This document shows, piece by piece, positions 1 through 10,100 of a stretch of DNA of 64,000 bases. Within the stretch, counting starts at the first letter, position 1. Each line of letters opens with the position of its first letter. The notes under the pieces are model-generated. The model was not told where the DNA came from. It worked only from the letters and a program-made list of their open reading frames with translations, and made no database searches. Source of the stretch: Zingiber officinale (Eukaryota; Streptophyta; Magnoliopsida; Zingiberales; Zingiberaceae); the NCBI RefSeq assembly GCF_018446385.1, contig NC_055991.1, positions 103,647,712 through 103,711,711 on the forward strand. The letters run 5' to 3'. The translations under genes and the position numbers were made by a program.

Positions 1-548
1 AGAGGTTGAGAGAGATGTCTTACATTGAATACAAGCAGGATGGTTGAAATGGAGGGGAGCATCGATTGTTTTATTTGACTGTAAAGTATCTCTTAAACTT
101 AAAGGTAAGTTTTATAAAACCGCAGTTATACCTGCTATGTTATATTGAGTTGAATGTTGGGCTATGACTCAAGCACATGAGTAAAAAATGAGAGTTACAA
201 AGATAAAAATATTAAGGTGGATGTGTGAAAATATGAGGATGGACAAAATAAGAAATGAGAGCATTAGAGAGAAAGTCAGAGTTACATCTATTGAGGAAAA
301 ATTTCAAAAGATACGTTTAAGATGATACGGATATGTACTTAGATGACCAATAAATGTTCCAGTTAGGCGATGTGAAACTATGATAAACATGCACATCAAA
401 CGAGGAAGACGGAGATAAAAAAAAATTGATTAGTAACAATAAAATAAGATAAAATTTATTTAAATATAAATGATAATATAGTAGGAGATAGAGTTCAATG
501 ACGTAAAAGAATTCATACAGTCGACACTATCTGATGAGAAAAGACTTA
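1..548 (+). mobile_element. 3' end of a degenerate LINE (L1-type non-LTR retrotransposon)
   Basis: Translating the + strand across several stops and frameshifts gives the conserved C-terminal part of plant L1 reverse transcriptases: [16 protein letters not shown] near 95-145, then MRVTKIKILRWMCE near 188-230, a RWFGH-like block near 318-345 and an RGRR block near 398-415. The tail at about 545-565 is rich in ATT and GTT triplets, as at the 3' end of many plant LINEs. The element is cut by the window edge, is AT-drifted and cannot code. Family assignment is by remembered motif only. Confidence 0.72.
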
Positions 549-1180
549 ATTATTATTACTGTTGTTATACATTTATTTGTTCTTTATGATATGCATTGTC
601 AATAATTGCAAATTCATTTGTTACCTCATCTAGACACAAATGGACACAAATGGACTGTTAAATTACTTGCTTACTGGGTCATCATTTTACTCTTCCATTG
701 AGAGCTCCTCTATACTGGAAAGTTTTGCAGTGCAGAGTCTACCAGTAGTGGGTATTTTATCTAATGGTTGCAAATTGAAGAATTCTAGTTACTCCTTGCT
801 CTTAATTATAATTTAATTTTTTTTTTCTCGTAGATGAATGTGGAAAGAAACTAAAAGTGAGATTTTTATTTTGTCAAGAAGGATACTCATATATTTATAA
901 GAAGATGTAATATTATTAGAAAGATTCAATTTAAGAAGCAAGATATTTTGGAACTATTAATCATATCTAGTATGTAGGGTTTTTACTTTTATATAAATTT
1001 AACATGAATTCAAAATTTGTGGAATATGTCTATATATTTTCTGTTTGAATTGTATGATACATTTCTGATTTAATAGTAAGAAGATTGATCAGTTCTAGTT
1101 TCATGATATTTTAATTGGTGTGTTAAATTAAGTAATTCATTGTGTAAATATAATAGATAATGGTTTTGTAAATAAATTGA
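549..1180. other. AT-rich DNA, nothing recognised
   Basis: No open frame with coding character, no clear repeat and no transposon terminus could be supported here. It is probably old intergenic DNA. Confidence 0.5.
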
Positions 1181-1474
1181 TCTTTTACTAAAAAGTTGTA
1201 TTTTAAAAAAGATAATATTTTTTAAGCGTTATAAAAATATTTACAAAAAACAACAACACTTTTTAAATATGATAAAAGTGTTGTCTTGGTAAAAAATGAC
1301 AATATTTTTTAAACATAATAAAAACGTTGTCTTTCCAAAAAAAAAAAAAGAAATAATACTTTTTAAGTATTGTCTTTAATAAACTTTAACAATAGTATTT
1401 TTATCAATATTTTTTCAATCATATAGATAATGCATAAAAAAATATTGTGTTTCAATTTTTTTTTTTCTTGCAGT
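1181..1474 (+). mobile_element. possible 3' terminal remnant of a CACTA transposon
   Basis: The block ends in a T-run followed by CTTGCAGTG at 1467-1474, whose complement CACTGCAAG resembles the CACTA terminus. Upstream are three diverged direct and inverted copies of a motif of the type GACAATATTTTTTAA / AAAAACGTTGTC (about 1217-1380), which look like CACTA subterminal repeats. I could not find the matching 5' end, so this is a weak call. Confidence 0.3.
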
Positions 1475-2004
1475 GTAGTTTTGAATATATTAATATCATG
1501 TAGTTTTGAATATTAAGAATCATAAACTAAAGTTCTAGACGTTCATAATCATACAGCGTGATTCTATATATTGTTTCTAAAGCATATATTTAAAGTATAT
1601 GAATATATGAAATTATGATACATAGATATACACGACCATGACCGTAGTATATGACTATATTAAATGATATTTGTAAAATTTTAGAAATACATCTGAATAG
1701 ATATAAATGTTTAATTACGATAATTAAATCTATTGCAAACTTTAGTTTTAATTTATAACAAATTTAGATCTTTAACAACTTAACATATTGTATAATACAC
1801 TTATTTCTTAATAGATTAATATATTAAAACATGACAAATACTAATATAAAATAATTTATAAAATTGTAATATAATAAATAATAATACGATAATTTCATTA
1901 TAAAATTAGAATTATAAAAATATTTTAAATTTAAAATAAAATTCAATATTAAGTCAATCCAAATATTAAAAAAGAGATCAGAAATCATATAACAAACAAG
2001 CGCT
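1475..2004. other. AT-rich intergenic DNA, nothing recognised
   Basis: Very AT-rich, many stops in all frames, no repeat unit or terminal repeat that I can support. Confidence 0.45.
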
Positions 2005-2110
2005 ATCTGCCAATCAGTCCACTACTATTTTGCTGATTGCCAGCCAACCTCATCCACTTTCGTTATCCAGTTTATTACACTGCATTCCACGTGTCCAACC
2101 AAATGCTCCC
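2005..2110 (+). promoter_or_regulatory. possible original promoter segment of the LPAAT gene
   Basis: This stretch is less AT-rich than its surroundings. It carries a CCAAT box (2010-2014) and a G-box core CACGTG (2088-2093). It lies about 1.7 kb before the LPAAT start codon, but removing the transposon at 2627-3758 would bring it to roughly 0.6 kb. Promoter function is inference from motifs and position only. Confidence 0.28.
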
Positions 2111-2626
2111 ACTCCTCCAGAACCTTCCCAATTCAAAACTTAATTGACTCAAATTTAATCGACTTTTTCAAGTACCCATTCATTGTTTTTCAAATACCAC
2201 TTACACCTCAAACTTAAGGGACGAAATTCGATACATCTGAATATACTTCCCTTATATTTTATGGTTATGATTTATCTATTCCGTATATGTCTAAAGATGA
2301 ATTAACAAAACATTGAGATAAATAAATCATCTTTTATCATATTAAAAATTGATATCTAGTATGCTTCTCCATTAATTAAATAAATTTTTAATACATGTAA
2401 CAGTATGTTAATTAATGGACAAGAAGTCTGATTGTGTTGAGAAAGAGAAAAATATGGTATATAGTAATAAATAAATTAATTCGTGAGATTTGTCATACAT
2501 TCTCGATTTGGAGAGTCAAAGCTTTGGGACAAATTACTTGAAAGTTTGAGAGTTTTATGCAAATGCATGAAAGAAGTATGGGTAATGTGTAATTTGTGGA
2601 TCTGAATATTATTGGCTCGACACTGA
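2111..2626. other. intergenic DNA upstream of the Tourist-like element
   Basis: No coding signal. It ends in the TGA trinucleotide (2624-2626) that is repeated directly after the transposon at 3759-3761. Confidence 0.45.
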
Positions 2627-3758
2627 GGGGGCGTTTGGTTTTTTCCTAGGAATAGGAATCGGAATGGGAATCATTGTATTGTGGAATGGGAATGGGTATG
2701 AGCATGGATATCACTCTTAAAAGCAATGTTTGGTTAGTTGTATATCTTCTATCGGAATAAATCAAAGTTTCCTTTTTTACCCTTAAAGGAAAATAAGAGA
2801 AAGAATTAGATGTGAGAGAAAGATGAATGTGAGAGAAAAATATGATGAAAGAGAATTATGAGAGAGAAAGTGTGATAAGAAAGAATGAAGAGAGAGAAAG
2901 TGGAGAGAAAGTGTGATGAGAGAAAATGAAAAAAGAGAGTGTGTTGAAGAGAGCATGATGAGAGACAATATGATGTGAGAGAAAGTATGATAGGAGAGGA
3001 TGAAGAGAGAGAAAATATAGTGAGGAAAAATGAGGAGAGAGAGTGTGATGAGAGAGATTGAGGAGAGAGAAAGTATGGTGAGAGAAAAAAGAACAGTGAA
3101 TATGATGGGAGAGATTGAGGAGAGAGAAAGTATGATGAGAGAGAAAGTGTGTTGAGGAAAAAAGGAGGAAGTGTGATAAGAGAGATTGAGGAGAGAGAAA
3201 GTATGATGAGAGAGAAAGTGTGATGAGAAAAAAGAGAGTGTGATGGGAGAGATTGAGGAGAGAGAAAGTGTGATGAGGAACAAAAGAAGGAAGAAAGTGC
3301 GATGGAAGAGATTGAGAAGAGAGAAAATATAATGAGAGAGAAAATATAATGAGAAAAAAAGAGGAAAGAGAGTGTGATAAGAGAGATTAAGGAGAGAGAA
3401 AGTGTGTGATAAAATGATGAGAGAGAAACTATGATGAGAGAGAAAATATAATGAGAGAGAATAAGGAGAGATAAGTGATATGAAAGAATAAATAAATAAA
3501 TATATTTTGATATTTGATATTAATGGAGAAAATTTTAGTTTTAAGTCAAGGGTATTTTTGGAATAAGGGAATATTTTGATTGATGAAAATAGGGTAATGG
3601 CTCATTGAAGGGGAGGTACATGGGAATGAGTCATTACCCAATTTCAAGGATTCATTCCCTTATTTGTATTCCTATTCCTATAATCCAAACATTAACAATG
3701 GGAATCAATGATTCTCATTCCCATTCCCCACTCCTATTACCCTAAACCAAACGCCCCC
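2627..3758. mobile_element. PIF/Harbinger (Tourist)-like non-autonomous DNA transposon
   Basis: The ends are inverted repeats: GGGGGCGTTTGGTTT at 2627 and its complement AACCAAACGCCCCC at 3745-3758. Inside each terminus are inverted GGAATGGGAATG-type blocks (2646-2700 against 3600-3728). A 3-bp direct repeat TGA flanks it (2624-2626 and 3759-3761). GGGGCGTTTGGTT-like termini with 3-bp duplications are typical of Tourist elements. There is no transposase. The middle is a purine-rich minisatellite. It lies 57 bp from the LPAAT start codon, so it either sits in the 5' UTR or replaces the proximal promoter. Confidence 0.8.
2800..3480 (+). repeat. purine-rich degenerate minisatellite inside the Tourist-like element
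   Basis: Repeated variants of GAGAGAAAGTGTGATGAGAG and GATTGAGGAGAGAGAAAGT, with units of roughly 20-40 bp and variable spacing. The + strand is almost free of C. Long open frames on the opposite strand (Ser/Leu/Phe-rich) are a consequence of this composition and are not genes. Confidence 0.8.
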
Positions 3759-3815
3759 TGAGTGTTTTTTGCTTTCTTCGCTTTGTTCTCGCGTCTTGTT
3801 CGTTTGTCGGCGTTG

Positions 3816-4124
3816 ATGGACTACTCACTGCTGAGCTCGCTGGTGAGGGCGGTGCTGCCGTCGCAGGAGCGCAAGAAGAAAGAGCTCCCGCTGGAGGCAG
3901 AGGCGTCAGGGCACCCGGAGGTGGGAGAGGGAGGCGGCGGATGGGACGACGACGACTCGGGGTGGGCCACCGTGGGCTTGTCGGTGGTCCGCATCGTGGC
4001 CTGCTTCGTGACGATGATGGCGACGACGATCGTGTGGGCGGTGATAATGTTCCTGTTGTTTCCGTGGCCATACGAGAGGATCCGGCAGGGCAACCTCTGG
4101 GGCCACCTCACCGGCCGCCTCATG
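3816..4124 (+). CDS. PLSC: LPAAT exon 1 (residues 1-103)
   Basis: Runs from MDYSLLSSLV to WGHLTGRLM and stops at the donor ATG|GTAACC. It encodes the acidic linker (WDDDDSGW) and the hydrophobic region RIVACFVTMMATTIVWAVIM, which probably anchors the enzyme in the ER. It is strongly GC-rich compared with the later exons, as is common for first exons in monocots. Confidence 0.86.
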
Positions 4125-7100
4125 GTAACCATTCAAGGAATTTACAATTTACGCCTTGTCTTCTGGTTCGAGAATCTTTACCTTTAGAATTCAAGAACAG
4201 TTTCTTAAGGCTTTCTGCTAACATACGGTAGAAGTAAAAAGTCTGGCAACGGAGAGATAAAGTGTTGGAATTTTGATGTATCTAGGATGAGAAAAAAGAA
4301 AGTAGAGAGACTTTGTAAAAAAAAATGTGGAACCGCCACATCAGCGGCCCCCCTAGAGCCGGTCCCACGGATATGGAGGGAGGTAAATGCAGGTACACAA
4401 GTGGAAAGTGCATAGCGGAGACGTTAACCCCAGGCAGTGACACCCCGGGGATCGACCCCTGGACCTTTCAGCCACAGAACCATGCACTCCCCATCTGTGC
4501 TACGCCCCGGGGACAAGTAGAGAGACTTTGTAAGAAAGTATGAGAATAGGAGAGAGACTTTATGAAGAGGAATGTTTATTACATATTATTCTTTATCATA
4601 TATATAAGGTTCCTATTTATACATTTATATTTATGCTTCCACATCCTTCTACAATTAATACATCACATCATTAAACACAAGATAATTAGATTTTATTCTT
4701 TTCTATACTAATGACTCTCGTCCTAAAAGTTTTATTGAACTTAGTAAGATAATTGAACTTTGCTTAGTTAATGAAAAGTCACATGAAGTCAAATTGATTT
4801 TGACAACTTTCTTGCATGGTTGATGATGTCAAATTATTCTTGGTATTGTTCTTGCATAGTTGAAGAAGTCAATTTATCTTTGGAATAAGTTTACATGACA
4901 ACATTTGTCCCCTTAAACTTTTTCTTCCTTGAACTCCAACAAATTCCTTAGGTATTAGAAAGCTTCCGCTTCTAGAGGCTTTATAAATGTATCAGCTACT
5001 TGATCAGTTGACTTGAGCAATTCCATTTCTTTTGATTTAATATACTTCCTTATGAAATGAAAGCAAGTATCGATATGCTTGGATCTTTCATGATGAATTG
5101 GATTTTTGCCTAAAGCAATTGCTAATTTATTATCCGCATAGATCGTGGTTGTAGCTTCTTGTTGCAATCAAAGATCCTGAAGTAATCTCTTTAGCCAAAT
5201 AGCATGAGAAACACGAGGTTGCAACAATATACTCAACTTCACAAGTTGATAGAATAACAATTGATTGATTTTTTGAAGACCAAGTGAATGCAACATTACC
5301 AAGATAAAACATGTATCCAATAGTGTTCTTGTAATCATCATAACTTCCAGCCCAATCACTATCACTGAAATAAAAAAAACTCCATATCTTTCGTTGATGA
5401 ATAGAGAATCCCATAATCAATTGTCCCCCTTGATATATCTAGGAATTCTCTTAGTTGCAATAAAGTGAGAAGTTTTTAAAATTTCCATATACCTGCTTAC
5501 CAAACAAACTCCAAATAATATATCAAGTCTTGTACATGTCAGATACTTGAGGCAACCCATAAGACTCTTGTAATAAGTTAGATTCACAAGTTTGTCTTCT
5601 CCTTTTTTAGTCATTCTAATGTCATTTTCAATGGACATATCTATAGTATAGCAATCTTCCATTGAGAATTTCTTCAAAATCTCTTTGACATATTTTTCTC
5701 GTGATATAAAAATTCCCTCTTCTCTTTGTTGTATTTCAATGGCAAGTAAGTATCTCATCAATCCTAGATTTGTCATCTCAAACTCCTCCATTAATTGCTT
5801 GAATTCTCTAATCATGTAGATATTATTTCCTATAAAAATTAAATCATCCACATAAAGACATATATCTCCATATGAATTCTTCTTCAAGTATAAGAATGCT
5901 CAAAGGGACACTTTGTGAAGCCTTCTTTTATAAAATGCTCATCAATTCTTGAGTTCCAGACTCTTAAGGGCTTAATTGAGTCTATAAATAGTTTTCTTTA
6001 ATTTGTATATCCTTTCTTCTTTCCCTTGGACGATAAAACCTGTTGGTTGCTCGATATAGACCTCTTCTTCAAGATTTACATTTAAGAAAACAGATTTTAC
6101 GTTTATTTGATATATCTTCCATCTTTTTTGAGTTGTAAGATAGATGAGTAGTCTTACTGTTTCAAGCTAGACTACTAGTGCGAAGACTTTTTCATAGTCA
6201 ATCCTGTACTTTTGCTTGTATCTTTTAGCAACAACCTTGTTTTGTGCCTTTCAACTTCTCCTTTTTGCGTTTGTCTTTGTTTTAAACACCTATTTGACTC
6301 CAATAGCTTTATGTCTTTGTGGAAGTGAAATGAGCTCCCATGTATTATTATTTTATAGTACAAATCTCTTCTTCCATTACTTTTCTCCACTTTGCATCCT
6401 TGGAGACTTCTTCATAAGTTATACAATCATATCCTACAAATAGACACAAATTATTACGAGCAAAGTCAGCATCAATCACTCGGCTGAAGTCATATACGTC
6501 TTGGATGCTCTTCATCTTTTTCACAATTGGACTGATTAGATCATTACTTTTTGACTGAGTATCAACTTGTTGGGGTGATGATTCTTCTTCACTCTCTCCT
6601 TGCTTGTCTTTCTTCTCTCTATAACCTTCTTCAAATGAGATTTGCTTCATGTTATCATTATTGTTGTTGTTCCAATTTCATGCGTGTTCTTTATTAAATT
6701 CCACATCTCTTAATACCATGAGCTTTTGTACAGTTTGTACCTGCTAGCATTCTCACAATAGCGCATGAGAATACACTTTTGACTTTTATCTTCAAGTTTT
6801 GTCCGCTTCTCTTCTTATATATACTTTTGCATATGCTACACTTCCAAAAATACGAAGATGATCCACCCTTGGTTTGTGTAAATTCCAAGCTTCCTCTAGG
6901 GTGATATCTCTAATTCTATTAGTGGGAGCATGCTCAATAAATATACATCACAAGCAACAACATCTTCCCAAAATTTTTGGGGACATTTTTCTCTTTCAAC
7001 ATATATCGAACCATATTTAGAATAGTTCAATTTTTTTTTCTTTTTAAAACACCATTTTGTGGTGGTGTATGGGGCATTGAGTTGATGAAGAATATATCAT

Positions 7101-10100
7101 TTTCCTTACTAAAATTTTTAAACTCAAATGAGATGTACTCACCTCTTCGATCAGCTCGTAGACATGTTATCTGATATCCACTTTTTGTTTCAACCAAATA
7201 TTTAAATTGATTAAATTTGGTGAAAACTTATTTCTTCTCTTTTAGTATATATACCTAGTTTTTGTTAGTGCAATCGACTCTAGAGTTTTGATGTTTGGTT
7301 GACAATATGTTTAATGGAGTCTAGTCAAGTCAAGGTTGACCGGATGACTAGCAAGGGTAGGGTGAGAAGTGTATTGAGTGACTAGTCCTAACTGCGGTTA
7401 GGCAAGGGAAGTCCTAGTCGCGGCTAAGCAAGAGTAATCTTGACAGATCGTGGAAACCAGGTAGGATTCGGTTGTTCTGAGGACCCGATATCGAATCCCT
7501 AGTGGACCGATATGATGTTGAGTCCTAGTGAGTGAAGCCCGGTAGTGAAAACCCTAGGGGGAGGTAACCCTAGATTCTAGTGAGCGAAGCCAGGTAGTGA
7601 AACCCTAGGGGGAGGTAACCCTAGGTCTTGGTGAGTGAAGCCAGATGATGAAAACCCTAGGGGGAGGTAAGCTTAGGTAACGAGAAGTCTTGGAGGATTG
7701 AACTCTAAGCAAGGTTGATCAAAAGGTTTCCGGTCGATCGCGCACGATCAACTGGACCAGTGGATCTTGGTAAATCTAAGTTTAATTTTACCATAGTATT
7801 TTGCATTGCTATTATTGCTGTTAGCTAATTTAGTATTGTAGGAAAAGTCTTACTGGATCAAGATATCAAATGCTAAGTAGAGAAAGTCCAAACAAGTCTG
7901 GAGGACCAAATGTTTGACAGGTAGGTTAAGATAATCAATTGGAGTGGAGTGATGGGGAGTTCATGTACCATAAAGGAATGAATACTAGGTCGCTGATCCA
8001 ACTAAAGAAACTAGGAGATTTTCAAGTTGAAATCAAGATAGGTCTTACTATCTTTTTCTTACTCATGCAACATTATATTACTGTACTAACTTTATTTTAC
8101 AGGAATATTATTTTTATATTGAACTAACTCTATCTTGCAGAAACTGAAAGGATCAGTCTACCGAACAGGAGGGATCGGTCGACCGAACCAAACTGACATG
8201 GCATAGAGTTCAGTTTGAGCAGAGCACATTTGATATTCAAGGTGGATTGGTCCACTGAACTCAGGGATCGATCGACTGAACCAAGTTTAGTAAGCACAGT
8301 GGTAGATCTGAATCTCAACAAAGAAGGAACTTTCAAGATTTGTCGACCGATCAAGGTGATCAGTCGACTGTTCAAGTAATACTCTTAATTACACGAAGAT
8401 CGGATCTCGGCGAAGAAGGAAGGCTCGTCGATCAGGCGACCGATAGGGTGATCGATCGGCTAAAAGGATCAGTTGATCGAACCCTTTTTCAGTAGACAAA
8501 ATAAAGCATATAAAAGGACCTCGAGATCAACGTCGACAAGATCAACTTTTGTGCAATCTTCTGATCATCTTTGTGTAGTTTGTGTTACTGCTTTACGCTT
8601 CAACCCTGCGCAAGCTATGATGCCAAAAAACTCCAACGCTCTTCATCTTGTGTTTCATTGTCGGTATATTTACTTTAGCTTGCATATTATTTTGTAAACT
8701 CCATTGTACGAATTGCCTCTTTTACGAAGATTTGAGAAAGAAGAGTTTTAATGAATTGCCCAACAATGCGATTAAAGATTGCGGATCTTGGAGTAGGAGT
8801 CGACATAGACTCCTAATCAAATGGTAACCACCCGAGTCACTTGTATTGCTTTTGCTATTATATTCCGTTGTTTATTCTCATTCGCTTTTATGATAAAAGA
8901 AAAGATTTTCAATGAGCGATGTCCACCCCTCTCCTCTGTCATGTTTTTGATCCTTCAGGTTTTTCCACTATAATCATCAGTGAAAGCCAAGAAATAATGT
9001 TTCCACTAGAAGAGATAGGTTTGATGGTTCCACGGATATCAAAGTGCACAAGTTCAAGTTGTGAAGATGCTCACCTCAAATTGTACTTTTTGAATGACTT
9101 CCTTTGTTGCTTTCATACAACACATATTTCATATAGATGGTTTAATCTTTTGCAATCCAAATACCATGTCATTTTTTGAAAGTGGCTTTAATGCCTCAAA
9201 ATTTAGATGCCCATATTGAAGATGCCAAAGAGTGGAACTCTCCATAGTGCTTGCCTTGAAGCAATTCTCTTCATTGATACTTAACTTCTATGGAAACATT
9301 CTTTTCATGGACATTGTGACATGAGTAATAAGATTATTAATCTTATCACGAATACTAAGAGTCAAGTCCATTTGTATATTATATCCTTTCTTCAAGAGTT
9401 GACCAATACTCAAAAGGTTATTTTTTTATATCGGGAACATAATAAACATCTGAGATGCATACCTTCTTTCCATTTTGCAATTCAAATAGAATGTCACCTT
9501 TTCTTTTAATTGACATTTGTGAGAGATCTCCAAAGGTGATATTTCCTATTGGCGTCTCATCAAGCTTTGTGAACAACTCCTTTCTCACATACATATGGTT
9601 TGATGCGCCTGTGTCTAGGAACCATGTAATATATTGGACAAATTCTGGCCCATCACATGCCATCAACAATACTGATCCTTCATTGTCCACCTTCTTATTA
9701 ACAAAGTTCATTTTTCTTCTACATTTTAGTGTTATACCAACATTCATTATAGTGATGATCATACTTCTTGCAAATGCGACATTGAGATTTAGTTTCATCA
9801 TACCTCCATTCAGTGTTTCTATCTTGTCCACTTTTGACCTTGGCTTCCACCATAGCCTCTTCCATGTCCTTTTTGATTATCTTAATTTTCAATTTTTTTA
9901 TTTTGATTGTACCAATTTGAGTTAGAAGTACGACCACCTCTTCCCTTCCATGTAGAAGCCCTTCCTCAATTCATTCTGCTTGAATGATAGTTTGGCTTGA
10001 AGTGCTTGCTCCAAAATTCTTCTTTCACTTTTCTTCAATATTCTTTGTTCATATACTTGAAGGGATCCCATAAGCTCTTCCACAGTCATCACTTCTAAAT

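Noticed and set aside
2783-3283. 166-codon minus-strand open frame rich in Ser, Leu and Phe
   Set aside because: It is the complement of the GA-rich minisatellite; the repeat composition excludes stops. No domain, no start context.
3762-3815. N-terminal extension of LPAAT by 18 codons
   Set aside because: It would need a GTG start and begins at the transposon border. The ATG at 3816 gives the family length.
3821-4132. Minus-strand open frames across LPAAT exon 1
   Set aside because: GC-rich shadows of exon 1 without any recognised domain.
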